DNA of 64,000 nucleotides from Croceimicrobium sp965279135 (GCA_965279135.1 OZ257133.1:2356001-2420000); one strand, 5' to 3'. Shown: positions 28,163-38,311, counted from the stretch's first letter. Numbers and translations are program-made. The notes: a model not told the origin generated them from the sequence alone.

Positions 28163-28636
28163 TTAATCGAACTTAATATCCAGTACTTCGAATTCCATTT
28201 TTCCGGCAGGGGTTTGAATCTCAGCCGATTCACCAACCTTCTTCCCGGTTAGGCCCTTACCGATGGGACTACTTATTGAAATCTTTCCACTCTTTAAATC
28301 CGCTTCACTCTCACTTACCAATTTGTAAGTCATTTTAGCCTGGTTGCGCTTATTCTGAATAGTAACTGTTGCCAATACCATAACCTTGCTGGTATCAATC
28401 TTCGAACTATCCATTAAACGGGCATTGGAAAGGGTTTCTTCCAACTTGCTTATTTTCATTTCGAGGAGACCCTGAGCTTCTTTTGCGGCATCGTATTCCG
28501 CATTTTCTGAAAGATCTCCCTTATCGCGCGCCTCAGCAATCTGCTGCGAGATCTTCGGACGCTCCACAGACTTCATGTGCTCCAGCTCTTTCTTCAGCTT
28601 TTCCAAGCCCTCTTCGGTATAGTAACTTACTCCCAT
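28163..28636 (-). CDS. greA: Transcription elongation factor GreA
   Basis: A 157-residue factor that rescues backtracked RNA polymerase by stimulating transcript cleavage. The N-terminal coiled coil begins YYTEEGLEKLKKELEHMKSVERP and has the acidic tip RDKGDLSENAEYDAAKEAQ, with the conserved DLSENAEY motif. The C-terminal FKBP-like domain carries SPIGKGLTGKKVGES. Length and motifs are standard. It is the first gene of greA-HIT. Confidence 0.96.
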   Translation of the reverse strand: MGVSYYTEEGLEKLKKELEHMKSVERPKISQQIAEARDKGDLSENAEYDAAKEAQGLLEMKISKLEETLSNARLMDSSKIDTSKVMVLATVTIQNKRNQAKMTYKLVSESEADLKSGKISISSPIGKGLTGKKVGESAEIQTPAGKMEFEVLDIKFD

Positions 28637-28653
28637 ATCACATAAATTAAAAC

Positions 28654-28684
28654 GCAGAAAAGACCCCCAAGGGGTCTTTTCTGC
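28654..28684 (-). terminator. Strong hairpin terminator after the PorV-like gene
   Basis: A perfect 14-bp stem (GCAGAAAAGACCCC and its complement) around a 3-base loop, followed on the minus strand by GTTTTAATTT. It separates the highly structured envelope operon upstream from greA. Confidence 0.82.
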
Positions 28685-28724
28685 TTGGCAAAGATACCTA
28701 AAATTATTCGATTCCTTCCCTGGC

Positions 28725-29765
28725 TTAAAGCACGATGGAAACGCCTATACTATGCACACCGCTGAAGAAATCGGTACTGCGGTAAGCATAGTCCAATTGG
28801 AAGGTATTATCATTATCCTTAGAAAGAGGAATATCAAAAGAAACACCAGCATTCAAACCGTTAAAAACGGTGGTGTTCTCAGCATAAGTACGATCATCAA
28901 AGAAGTTGTATCCTGCGCGTACAGCAACAATTTCTTTAAATGAATATTCTGCACCTACGGTATAGATATCCTTTTCAAATGAATTCGACTGAAATGAACC
29001 TGCAACGGTTAATCGCTGCTGATCAAACTCGAAATCATAGCTACCACCAATTAATAGGGTGGCCGGTAATTCGAAAGATTCACTACGCTCGTTAAATTCC
29101 TGAGAATATCCTCCTTGAGGAACCAATAAGGTGATGGACTGGCCTTCACCTTCATACTGAGCAGATGGCCCAATATTCTTTAAGGTAATTCCAAATTTCA
29201 CCTGATCACGGGCACCTGTGATATACTGAACCCCTGCATCAACACTTGCGGAGGTAACATTCATATCTACAATACTGGTGGTATATACCTTAAGGTTTAC
29301 CCCACCACGAATAGACTCAGTAAACTTTTGGGCATACCCTAATCCTATAATGGCAGTAGAAGGACTAATAGTACCTATACCACCTTCAGGATTTTCAACA
29401 GTTGTACGTTCCCAGGAGCCATAGTCGAAGGAAACGAAATTGGCAGCTAAAACACCATTATCTCCTACGGACTGATTAAAACCAGCAGCATTAATACCAA
29501 TGCCTGCTCCAACCAGCCACTGGGTGTTCACAAAGCTTACTTCTGTTCCCTCGGTATTAGCAATACCGGCGATGTTAATGAAAGAAGCTTCAACCCCGGA
29601 AACTCCAGCGATATTCACTCCACCCCAGCCCGCAGAACGAGCCCAGGGATTAATTAGCAATTCCGGTGCGCCCGCCTGACCAGCACGTTGTGGGTTACCA
29701 GCGTAGGCAAGATTTGCCAAACCTAACAGGCACAAAAGGCTTGCTATCTTCTGAAAATACTTCAT
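28725..29765 (-). CDS. PorV/PorQ-family outer-membrane protein
   Basis: A 346-residue predicted beta-barrel. The ATG at 29765 gives MKYFQKIASLLCLLGLANLAYAG, a good signal peptide; the GTG at 29777 adds four residues and is less likely. The mature start QAGAPELLINPWARSAGWGGVNIAGV is typical of the PorV/PorQ family, as are the barrel-like repeats through TVGAEYSFKEIVAVRAGYNFF and the end. PorV shuttles T9SS cargo to the PorU sortase; many PorV-like paralogues are associated with single large secreted proteins. Being the last gene after a giant receptor and a 1364-residue secreted protein suggests it serves that protein, not the general T9SS (inference). Confidence 0.85.
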   Translation of the reverse strand: MKYFQKIASLLCLLGLANLAYAGNPQRAGQAGAPELLINPWARSAGWGGVNIAGVSGVEASFINIAGIANTEGTEVSFVNTQWLVGAGIGINAAGFNQSVGDNGVLAANFVSFDYGSWERTTVENPEGGIGTISPSTAIIGLGYAQKFTESIRGGVNLKVYTTSIVDMNVTSASVDAGVQYITGARDQVKFGITLKNIGPSAQYEGEGQSITLLVPQGGYSQEFNERSESFELPATLLIGGSYDFEFDQQRLTVAGSFQSNSFEKDIYTVGAEYSFKEIVAVRAGYNFFDDRTYAENTTVFNGLNAGVSFDIPLSKDNDNTFQLDYAYRSTDFFSGVHSIGVSIVL

Positions 29766-29789
29766 CGGTTGATACACGTTAAATCGTTC

Positions 29790-32700
29790 TTAGAATGCAT
29801 TAAGGTCAACAGGACGTAGACTTCCCATCCATTTTACCACTTTCTGACCAATTGGGCCAGCATCGATATGGATCATGTAGATACCACTCGCAATGGGGAC
29901 CTGGAAATCATTCTTCAAATCCCATTCTACGAAAGTGAGGCTGTTGTCCTTGGAGATATTTCTTACTAAAGTTCCATTCGGCATGAAGATGTTGATCTCG
30001 CAACGTTGTGGAAGGTTAGTAATCTTAACGATGTTATCAAGCTGACCGTCTTCATAGCCGGATGAACCGTAATATGGGTTAGGTACAACTCTAATATTAT
30101 CTAATGCACTAGTCGCGATATCACGATCATTCGTTACAACACTGTAGTTTGTGATGTCAAACTCATACAATGGGTTTCCATCATTCGCAGCAGTAGCAGT
30201 TTTTCCGTAAGGACTTTGAACACGCAGTTCAACTTTGGCTTCTGTAGGAATATCACGGTAGTCAGTAAACTGGAACTCGTTACTGGAAAGCATTCCGATA
30301 GAACACCAGGTCATTGCACCCCAAACACTGGTGCGGGTTAATGCTCTGTTCATGTTCTCGATCTCTTCCTTCATTGGGTAATCCTCAATCGCATCACCTT
30401 GATAAGTAAGATCCTTGGTTACATTACTAAATGTCGCAGAATCAGCTAACACATAAACTACATGCATACCACCAAGAGCAATGGTTCCTAACTTTTGAGT
30501 GAAGTTAGCCGTTGGGTTCCAAAGCATATCGTCTCCGAATTCACTCTTTAACCAGGAATTCTCAGCGATAACCAGATTCAAACGATTGCCAGTCTCAACA
30601 TTGTAGGCATAACCTGGGAAGAAACTCCATCCTGTAGAAGAAGGGTCTTCGATTAAGGTACCGTCTGAGGTTTTGTTTAATGAAGTTCCTGCTCTTAAAC
30701 GGAAGGTCTGAACATCACCTTCGTTAGCATCAGCAAAGTTCCCCATTTCTATTACAGGCACTCTAGACCATTTGGTATGATCTGGAGTAAATACAATATC
30801 AATATTGGGTAATTCACTGATTGGGTACATTCTGTTGAAAGTAGAACCATCACGAATTGGATATCCCGGACTTTGACGGAAAGCAGGCTCATCATCAGGA
30901 GTTCCTGCTAATGGTACATTAGAAGCTAAGGCAACAGGACCCCAGGTTCCTCCTAAGATTTGCTCATACTCACCTAATGGATCAACATTATTATCACCAG
31001 TCGAGTGATCATTGTAGAATACTGTAGGTAAGTTGTCATTATCAGTAATGTCATTGGAACCTGCTAACAACCAGTTGGTAGGGTTCTCCGCATCAGTATC
31101 CGGAACTCCGCTCAACCAGGGTTTGGTTGGATCTGCATAGGTAATGCTACCACCAATTACACCATTATTTGTTGAGTTCTCACGCTCGAAACCTGGAGCA
31201 ACCGGATCGTTTACGTTGATGGAGAATCCTAGAGATTGACCACTAGCAGAATCAATAATTATCTGCTCAGTACGGAAGTCAATGGTAGTCTCACTTTTAC
31301 TAACGATTGTTCCACTCTCGTCCAATAGCGTCCAGTTGCGGTTGTTATCAAGATCTTCAAAACGCAATTGATATTTTCCTTGATAAATCTGTCCTACCGA
31401 ATACGGATCAACAATCTTCACTTCTACAGGACCAGCTCCGCTCTGGTAGTCCACTTCATCAGTACCGTAGGTGTTTACGATTATATCCTCTGTTTCTTCA
31501 GTAATACGTAGATAGTTACTTCCATTACCATTTCCACTTAAACGAGTAATTGGCACCAAATCTCCCCATTGTGAATTTAGTCGAGTACCATTATTACGGT
31601 TCTCAGTACGGCTTGGGGTTCCTTGATAAGGCTTGGAAGCATTGCCAATATTACGACGTCCGGCTAGATAGGGAGTTTTCTGCGCGTTGGCATTGTCTCC
31701 GGTATTTCCTGGACTAAAGGTTCTATAGTTATTATGAGCATAAGCAATCAGGTAGAAATAGTAATCCTGATTGTTGATCAGACGACGATCACCTTCTGCA
31801 AATGCGTCTTCAACCACACGGTAGCTCAATAGAATTCCATCATCATTCGCTTCAAGGGTCATATCCATTGGAGTTAATGGGTTCCCTTCCAGATCCGGAG
31901 TTTCAGTATAGTTAACCAACTGAGCAATACCATTCTTAAGATCCGATTGAGCAATCAGGCGAGACTGCGCGATGTCATAAAGGTTATCTACACCTACATC
32001 TGCATTCGCCACCTGGAACAACTGGAATCCTTCGAAAGCATAGTTAAAGTAACCAGCCTGGAAAGCACTATCCAATTGAACTGCATCCCAATCAGATTCT
32101 GGTGGAATACGTGGATCTCTCTGGGAGTATCCGATAGTGTTATCATTAAATGGATCAAGGATATTGATTACCAATTCCTGATCGTATTCAATAATCTCAA
32201 GGTTTGGAGTAAATGGACCATCCAATACCTGGAAACAGTTGTCAAATAACTGCTGTGCTTTATCATCTGCAACGATCACGTCATTTACAGATGCAAATAG
32301 ATCTTGTGAAGCGAAGTTACGTGCCCATACCGATCCTGTGGTAATGAAGTTCAATGCACCAGGAGCAAGGGAGAAAGGTCCCGCACAGTGCAAGCCACGC
32401 TTATCCGCCTGGTTGTTAGGAGACTCCCACCAGTCAATCGGCTGTAAAGGCTCGTAAGCACCAGTAGTATCTATTGATAGTCCAGGATAGGCAAAACGAG
32501 TCTGTACTAAAGATGGATCAAGTGAGTATCCATCACCATTACCGGTTTGTCCTTTTCCAGATGGGTTCTCGATAACCAGAGGACGACCATCTTTCCAGAT
32601 ACTTCTCAATAAGTTGTAGAATTCCTGAGCATTGCTAGGGTCAGTAGTTCCATCCGGACCGTTGAAGTTACTACCATTGTTGTAGTACATGAATCCTGAC

Positions 32701-33884
32701 ATGATGATACGCTCATTCACACCGGTGGTTGGATCTTCAGCGGTACAAACTCCATCGATACGCACTCCATCCACACAACCATCACGATCGTCATCAATAC
32801 CATTAAAATAATCTGCGAAAGGACCCTGGAAGAAATCGAACCCAACTGCTGGAGGATTCACACCATATCCCAATGCTCCTTCATCATCATTATCACCATT
32901 ATATACATAACCCAAACCACGAGCAATATCAGAACCGATAATATCGTCAAATGGGTTACCTAAATCCGCGTCAAACCAGGTTCCGAAATAGGTATCACGA
33001 AGACGGAAGGTGGAGCGATTTAAGATTCGGTAGTTGTTAAAGGTCATGTTGTTCACCTCATCATTTGCGGTAAAAGCAAAGGCCTGAGCGCGAATCTCAA
33101 AACCAAGCGCAGACGCTTGAGTTTCGGTGTGAATGTTACCTTGATCATTGTATACCCACCAGATGGTTTGATCACCATAAAGAAGATCTACCTCTTTTGC
33201 CTGGCAGTCCGCTTGGCGAGTAAAATCATATCCCGGATAATCCCATTCAAAATCATAGAATCCTGGGATACCATTGGTATCGGACTCTACGAAAGGAGCT
33301 AGCTTATAAGGTAACTCACCATTAATACCATTTCCTGGCCAATCCTGGATACTTTCAGGAATATTCCCAGAATAACCGGGATAACGACTTTCAGCATCGC
33401 AAGTAGGATCCTCTTTACAAGCAATCCAGGCAGCATGTAATTCAACTTCACTGCGGAATACAGTCCAGTGGCGGTCATACTCCTGACAAGTGTTCTCTGT
33501 AATAGAGGCATTGTCATTTAATGGACCAGGCCAGTAATCCACACCGCGCTGACGGTAGGTCATTGCCGCAAGCTTAAGCTGGTCGGCATCATCGATACCA
33601 CCTAACCAAAGTGCACCGGCAAACATGGAGTGTTTGTTAGACCCCTTAGGAACTTCATACTGGGCATCATTTAAATCCCACCACATATCTCCTCCACCGA
33701 GGATACGCGCACGCACGTTATTGATATTCAAATCCGTTTGAGCGGTAGCAGGGGCACAACCTTCTGCCAGAGCTTCAAGAGCGGTTTTGTTTCGATTATT
33801 CTTCGCCGGTGCCTCCTTTGCATACAATCCGGTAATACCTACCGCAAACACTAGGGCGAATGTTAAAAAGCTTCTGATTTTCAT
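29790..33884 (-). CDS. Large secreted protein of a receptor/PorV-like operon
   Basis: A 1364-residue exported protein with a signal peptide (FLTFALVFAVGITGLYA). There is no recognisable enzyme domain. A calcium-binding-like DDDRDGCVDG loop occurs near residue 368. The C-terminal 90 residues (IRVVPNPYYGSSGYEDGQ ... CEINIFMPNGTLVRNISKD ... VPIASGIYMIHIDAG) form an FlgD/T9SS-sorting-like Ig fold, but the last residues KWMGSLRPVDLNAF differ from a standard type A end. It lies 18 bases after the receptor gene and 24 bases before the PorV-like gene. Base composition looks like that of well-expressed genes (recurring favoured codons such as GGT, AAC, CGT). The best guess is a surface-exposed partner of the receptor; the role is unknown. 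Confidence 0.75.
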   Translation of the reverse strand: MKIRSFLTFALVFAVGITGLYAKEAPAKNNRNKTALEALAEGCAPATAQTDLNINNVRARILGGGDMWWDLNDAQYEVPKGSNKHSMFAGALWLGGIDDADQLKLAAMTYRQRGVDYWPGPLNDNASITENTCQEYDRHWTVFRSEVELHAAWIACKEDPTCDAESRYPGYSGNIPESIQDWPGNGINGELPYKLAPFVESDTNGIPGFYDFEWDYPGYDFTRQADCQAKEVDLLYGDQTIWWVYNDQGNIHTETQASALGFEIRAQAFAFTANDEVNNMTFNNYRILNRSTFRLRDTYFGTWFDADLGNPFDDIIGSDIARGLGYVYNGDNDDEGALGYGVNPPAVGFDFFQGPFADYFNGIDDDRDGCVDGVRIDGVCTAEDPTTGVNERIIMSGFMYYNNGSNFNGPDGTTDPSNAQEFYNLLRSIWKDGRPLVIENPSGKGQTGNGDGYSLDPSLVQTRFAYPGLSIDTTGAYEPLQPIDWWESPNNQADKRGLHCAGPFSLAPGALNFITTGSVWARNFASQDLFASVNDVIVADDKAQQLFDNCFQVLDGPFTPNLEIIEYDQELVINILDPFNDNTIGYSQRDPRIPPESDWDAVQLDSAFQAGYFNYAFEGFQLFQVANADVGVDNLYDIAQSRLIAQSDLKNGIAQLVNYTETPDLEGNPLTPMDMTLEANDDGILLSYRVVEDAFAEGDRRLINNQDYYFYLIAYAHNNYRTFSPGNTGDNANAQKTPYLAGRRNIGNASKPYQGTPSRTENRNNGTRLNSQWGDLVPITRLSGNGNGSNYLRITEETEDIIVNTYGTDEVDYQSGAGPVEVKIVDPYSVGQIYQGKYQLRFEDLDNNRNWTLLDESGTIVSKSETTIDFRTEQIIIDSASGQSLGFSINVNDPVAPGFERENSTNNGVIGGSITYADPTKPWLSGVPDTDAENPTNWLLAGSNDITDNDNLPTVFYNDHSTGDNNVDPLGEYEQILGGTWGPVALASNVPLAGTPDDEPAFRQSPGYPIRDGSTFNRMYPISELPNIDIVFTPDHTKWSRVPVIEMGNFADANEGDVQTFRLRAGTSLNKTSDGTLIEDPSSTGWSFFPGYAYNVETGNRLNLVIAENSWLKSEFGDDMLWNPTANFTQKLGTIALGGMHVVYVLADSATFSNVTKDLTYQGDAIEDYPMKEEIENMNRALTRTSVWGAMTWCSIGMLSSNEFQFTDYRDIPTEAKVELRVQSPYGKTATAANDGNPLYEFDITNYSVVTNDRDIATSALDNIRVVPNPYYGSSGYEDGQLDNIVKITNLPQRCEINIFMPNGTLVRNISKDNSLTFVEWDLKNDFQVPIASGIYMIHIDAGPIGQKVVKWMGSLRPVDLNAF

Positions 33885-33902
33885 ACAGCTATTTAATTGT
33901 TT

Positions 33903-36900
33903 CTAGAAGTTATAAGCAACACCCAAACGAACTCTACGTGGAAGAGAGAAGTTGAATGGACTATTCATTAATCTGTTATACAGGTCTACATAAGCCTGCT
34001 CACTAACCTGACCTTGAATCTGAGCTTGACCAGCCTGAGAGGCAAGGAATCCGTCATCGTCAGGGCTACCTGTAAATGGATATACATTTACAATGTTACG
34101 AGTATCCAAAAGGTTTAAGATTTGGAAATAAACGTCAATGCTCTTTCTTCCTTTCTTGTCTAGCATGAAGCTCTTATTGATACGAGCATCAAAAGTTACC
34201 TGCCATGGCAAGCGAGAACCGTTAATCTGACCTTCAGTCTGAGCTGAACCTGAAGCTGAAGCGGTTACCGCATAAGCACGATCACGACGAGTATAAGGAC
34301 GTCCTGATAAAGCATTACAAGTAAGGTTTACACCAAAGTTCTCTAGAATTGGCTTACCGTTGATACGAGGACCATTGTAACGTGATCCGCGTCCATAACG
34401 CCAGTCAAGACGAACTAAAATCTGGTGGCGGTTATCGTAATCGAAAGGCAATAGGGTACGTAAGGATGCAGCACCTACACGAGCTAAGTTAGCCCCGGTA
34501 GTCGCACTAGAACCAGTACCACTAGCAAACTGAAGGGTATAGTTCGCATCAATCTTGATGTTATTGGTACGACGTAATTCATATTCAAGGGTGAAACCTT
34601 TTACGGTACCAAAGTCCCTGTTACCATAAGCGATGTAAGTAATTGGATAAGCCTCTGGATAGTTTACCGCTTGAAGCAGATCTCTAAGCTCACGATAGAA
34701 AGCGGCTAGTTTCAAAGCAGACTTTCTGGAAAGCAACTGCTTAAAAGCCATTTCGTATTCTGTGGTACGCTGTGGTCTTAGGTTAGGATTATTAAGGATA
34801 CCTCCATTGTTAAGGAAGCTCAATCCTAAGTAATCGAATGGATCAAGGCGAGAAAGTCCGGTAGTAGGACGCTGAGCCAATACATCATAGTGGAAGATGA
34901 AGATAGCCTCATCAGTAATAGGGAAGTTGAAAGCAATACGAGGCATTACAACCACCTGAGGTTCATAATCCACAAAGGATTCTGCTGGAAGATCACGACC
35001 AACTCCGTTACCATCTCCAGGAGGAGTAACTAGGAATGGCTTGATACCACCGCCTGCTGCATCAGACAGTTCACCTGGGTCGGTGATGGGCTCACCTGCA
35101 GCATTAAAAAACTGGTCTCCATTACGGTAACCTACAATAGAAGCATTACCATACTCAAAGCTACTTACATAAACTGCGTAATCCTGACCAATACTCGCAG
35201 GTACATTGGCACGCTCTTCAGCTCCAAGTGGAGAATTTGGAAGATCCGCAACAGTATAATAAGGATAGAGGATGTAAGGATCGCGTAACACATCTTGATT
35301 AAGATCAAAGCGGTCAACACGTAAACCTACGTTGAAAGTAAGATCGCGGAATGAAAACTGATCTTGAATAAAACCTGCGATGTAGATAGGCTGGAATGCA
35401 CCTACAGGACGGGTATAACGACCATTTTCATCACGAGCGGTAAAGAAGTCAGATACACTTGGATTTCCGGTAGAAATATTACCCAAGTAATCGTAACCGA
35501 AGTAGCTTACATACTGGGTTGCACCTGGGTTAACCAATTCGTTCGCAGAGAACATATCCAATCTTAGGATACTTGGATCAAGGTTATCAATATTAATCTG
35601 TTCTACGCCGAATGGATCAAGGCCCATTGCTCTTCTTACTTCCTCAGAGAACTGAGAAGCATCCTGAGGACTGTAAACGTAGTTATAGTTAATGGTATCC
35701 TGATAGTTTCCGAATTGATCGAACACTGGTAAAGGATTATCAAGATCTAACTGCGCATTAGGTCTATTCTGCAGTAGACGCATGTTTTGCCATAAACCGG
35801 TAGCCCCTAGAGAGTACGCGCGGTCAATACGTTGCTCATACTCAAATCCCATAATTAAAGAGTGATCCTCAATATCGAAGTTGGTAGAGGCGGTTACCCT
35901 GAACTGGCTGGTACGTCCAACATTATAGTTGCCCTGCTGAGCACCTACGTTATTCCATAAACCAAATACACTACGTGGATTCGCACCATTTACAGGGATT
36001 CCATAACCTTGTACCTCCTCGATAGAACGAGCAAGGATACCAGGGTTATCGCCAGCGATATCAAAGAAAGATGTTACATAGTTATCGCGGGTAGGATTCA
36101 CACCACCTGGTGTATAATCAATACCTAAATCGAAATCACCCACATAACGGAATCCCTCGATTACGTTACCATTAAAACTATCTGTTCCGAATACATAAGC
36201 CGGAGCAGTTTGAATATCATATCTGCCGGTATATCCATAGCGGAAGAAATCCTTGCCATGATCTACATCAGAGGTTTCTCCAAAAGTACGGTTGTAGTCA
36301 ACCTGCACGGTGTAGTATGCGTTCTTAATCAAACTGTTATTGTCCTGATCAGCAGAGCTTCCAAAGGTTTGCTGGAAACGAACGTAGGCTTGCCAGTCAG
36401 AATCAATCCGACGCATATTATTGTTCACGTTAAAGATGTGATTGCTGTAGCTTGCCGCACGATCATCACTATAAACCCAACGACCACCTAAGGTTAAGGT
36501 TGTGTTTTGGGAAGGCTTAATCTGAATGCTACCATTTAATCTCATGCTATTTGCATAAGAATTAGGACGACGCCAGATTGGACTTAAATCATCATCAGTA
36601 ACAAATTCCGAATTCATAATGATAGCACGACCCCCTGGATCAACCCTAATCGGATTTTGCTCCAGACTTGCTAAAAGATCGGGATCTAACTGTAAATAAG
36701 GAATCTCATTTGGCACCGGACGAGGCTCTTCGATGTAGAGGAACTCCGAGCTGAATAAGAATCCGATAATAGATTTTTTACCCCCTCCAGGCTGATCACG
36801 CATCAAAATCGGTCCACCCAAGGTGAAAGCACCAAGGTTGTAATTCTGACCATCTAGAATAGGAGAGCCATCAGCATTAGTTAAATACTTAAAAGGAAGA

Positions 36901-37610
36901 GAGGTGAGAATTTCCGCAGTTCCGAAAAATTCACTCGATGGTCCGCGGGTAGTAGTGTTAATTACCCCACCAATCGCATCACCATATTGAGCGGGAAGAC
37001 CACCGGTAATTACCTCGGTTTGTGCGATCGCGGCCTGAGGAATACTCACGCTACCACGAACTTTTACACCATCAATGAAGTAGACGGTTCCTTCACCCCG
37101 CGCACCCCGGATGTTAGTGTTACCAGCCGCATCCTGAGTTACACCTGCCGCCTGACCGGCCACAGAGGTAATATCACGCACGGCCATATTATTGATATCC
37201 TCGGCTGTGGTAACCTTGGAACTTTTCGCTTTATCAATAAGCGGCGCCTCGTAAATCAAAACAACTTCTTCCAGCGTATTATCCGCTTCCTGAAGTTTAA
37301 AATCCTGAAAAGTAGGCGCGTTTGGGGAGATGATTACCTTAGAAAGTTTAGTGGTTGCATAACCAATAAAGGATACTTCTACGGTATAGGTTCCTGCATC
37401 AACCGGATTGATATTAAACTGACCATCTATGTCAGTAGATCCTCCGGTAACGATTGCTCCACCTCCATCTTTGATTGTAACGTTCGCAAATGGAACAGCT
37501 TCGCCGGTTTTGCCATCAGTCACTTTTCCCCGTAAAGAACCGGGGCGTTGCTGTGCGAATGCAACGGTGCTTAAGGTGACGAATAGCAGTAAGAGTAGTT
37601 TCTTTCCCAT
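33903..37610 (-). CDS. Very large TonB-dependent receptor (1235 residues)
   Basis: An outer-membrane receptor with a signal peptide (LLLLLFVTLSTVAFAQQ), a carboxypeptidase-regulatory-like domain (about 22-110; GSLRGKVTDGKTGEAVPFANVTI), a plug (about 135-235; GVTQDAAGNTNIRGARGEGTV in pattern, then TGGLPAQYGDAIGGVINTTTRG) and a large barrel with long surface loops ending RRVRLGVAYNF. It is far longer than the 760-790-residue receptors elsewhere in the window and not of their subfamily, and it has no DUF4249 or SusD partner. Instead it heads an operon with a 1364-residue secreted protein and a PorV-like barrel. A TTTG / TATATTTA promoter is located 45 bases upstream. Confidence 0.9.
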   Translation of the reverse strand: MGKKLLLLLFVTLSTVAFAQQRPGSLRGKVTDGKTGEAVPFANVTIKDGGGAIVTGGSTDIDGQFNINPVDAGTYTVEVSFIGYATTKLSKVIISPNAPTFQDFKLQEADNTLEEVVLIYEAPLIDKAKSSKVTTAEDINNMAVRDITSVAGQAAGVTQDAAGNTNIRGARGEGTVYFIDGVKVRGSVSIPQAAIAQTEVITGGLPAQYGDAIGGVINTTTRGPSSEFFGTAEILTSLPFKYLTNADGSPILDGQNYNLGAFTLGGPILMRDQPGGGKKSIIGFLFSSEFLYIEEPRPVPNEIPYLQLDPDLLASLEQNPIRVDPGGRAIIMNSEFVTDDDLSPIWRRPNSYANSMRLNGSIQIKPSQNTTLTLGGRWVYSDDRAASYSNHIFNVNNNMRRIDSDWQAYVRFQQTFGSSADQDNNSLIKNAYYTVQVDYNRTFGETSDVDHGKDFFRYGYTGRYDIQTAPAYVFGTDSFNGNVIEGFRYVGDFDLGIDYTPGGVNPTRDNYVTSFFDIAGDNPGILARSIEEVQGYGIPVNGANPRSVFGLWNNVGAQQGNYNVGRTSQFRVTASTNFDIEDHSLIMGFEYEQRIDRAYSLGATGLWQNMRLLQNRPNAQLDLDNPLPVFDQFGNYQDTINYNYVYSPQDASQFSEEVRRAMGLDPFGVEQINIDNLDPSILRLDMFSANELVNPGATQYVSYFGYDYLGNISTGNPSVSDFFTARDENGRYTRPVGAFQPIYIAGFIQDQFSFRDLTFNVGLRVDRFDLNQDVLRDPYILYPYYTVADLPNSPLGAEERANVPASIGQDYAVYVSSFEYGNASIVGYRNGDQFFNAAGEPITDPGELSDAAGGGIKPFLVTPPGDGNGVGRDLPAESFVDYEPQVVVMPRIAFNFPITDEAIFIFHYDVLAQRPTTGLSRLDPFDYLGLSFLNNGGILNNPNLRPQRTTEYEMAFKQLLSRKSALKLAAFYRELRDLLQAVNYPEAYPITYIAYGNRDFGTVKGFTLEYELRRTNNIKIDANYTLQFASGTGSSATTGANLARVGAASLRTLLPFDYDNRHQILVRLDWRYGRGSRYNGPRINGKPILENFGVNLTCNALSGRPYTRRDRAYAVTASASGSAQTEGQINGSRLPWQVTFDARINKSFMLDKKGRKSIDVYFQILNLLDTRNIVNVYPFTGSPDDDGFLASQAGQAQIQGQVSEQAYVDLYNRLMNSPFNFSLPRRVRLGVAYNF

Positions 37611-37655
37611 ACTATTTTTCGGTTATTGAGATCCCTCCTTGGGTTTAAAGGGCCG

Positions 37656-37686
37656 TAAATATAAGTTAAAGGTGGACTGCGGCAAA
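37656..37686 (-). promoter_or_regulatory. Candidate promoter of the receptor/PorV-like operon
   Basis: On the minus strand, TTTG (37686-37683), 19 bases, then TATATTTA (37663-37656), one base off the TAnnTTTG consensus. It lies 45 bases before the ATG at 37610. Confidence 0.55.
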
Positions 37687-37838
37687 GCCCAAAACCCGAG
37701 GCATCTTAGAGTTTCTTAATAATTTCTTGAAAATGAACCCTTAAGTGTTAACATAATTTTAAGAATTAGTTCATGGGCAATAAAATTTTTTCTTTTGTTC
37801 ATTGTTAAATGCTTGAAAAAGGTTGTATTAGCTAAAAG

Positions 37839-38270
37839 ATGAAACGCTTTTCACTTATTTGGACACTTATATTGCTATCGGTTGCCTCCGGTTGCAGAAA
37901 AAACAATCAACGGGATTTTCCGGTGGTGAGTTTTGACGAAAGACTTTTCCTAAATAACCCCTCTAACATTGAGTTGCAAAACCCAGGTGGAGCAGTTTAT
38001 CACTTTGGAGGTTTTAGGGGCTTAATCGTCTTTCGAAGATTCGTTAATAATGACGTCCGTGACTTTGCGGCCTATGACAGAGCTTGCCCCCAGCACTACG
38101 CCGAAGACTGCTCCCTATTAGAGTTGAGTGAAGACCGGGTGTTTGTTGAATGCCCTTGCCACGGGGAAAAGTACCTTCTATTTGATGGCTCGCCCGGACA
38201 AGACGCCACAATCTCTTTGGTGGAGTACCAGTGTACTTTTGATGGTAGTGTGATAAGGGTCCGGAACTAA
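37839..38270 (+). CDS. Rieske-like [2Fe-2S] lipoprotein with unusual ligand motif
   Basis: A 143-residue lipoprotein with a lipobox (LLSVASGC, Cys19). The C-terminal half looks like a Rieske domain: FAAYDRACPQHYAEDC, then VFVECPCHGEKYLLFDGSPGQ. The second loop has the usual CxxH, but the first reads CPQH (CxxH) instead of the canonical CxH, and there are two extra Cys (EDC and the second Cys of CPCH). Related Bacteroidota lipoproteins often have degenerate ligands, so cluster binding cannot be assumed. It is a single gene, divergent from the receptor operon, ending at a terminator shared with atpC. The physiological partner is unknown. Confidence 0.75.
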   Translation: MKRFSLIWTLILLSVASGCRKNNQRDFPVVSFDERLFLNNPSNIELQNPGGAVYHFGGFRGLIVFRRFVNNDVRDFAAYDRACPQHYAEDCSLLELSEDRVFVECPCHGEKYLLFDGSPGQDATISLVEYQCTFDGSVIRVRN

Positions 38271-38275
38271 AAAGA

Positions 38276-38311
38276 AAACCCCGAAACTTGTATTACCAAG
38301 AATCGGGGTTT
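38276..38311. terminator. Bidirectional terminator
   Basis: AAACCCCGA pairs with TCGGGGTTT, and an inner CTTG/CAAG pair closes the loop. It lies between the convergent Rieske-like gene and atpC and is flanked by A and T tracts. Confidence 0.8.

Noticed and set aside
28162..28236. Longer HIT protein start at 28236
   Set aside because: It lies within greA; MPSIFSKIIAG at 28161 is the family's usual start.
28689..28696. TATCTTTG box as a greA promoter on the minus strand
   Set aside because: The start would fall inside the terminator hairpin and there is no -33 element at the right distance.
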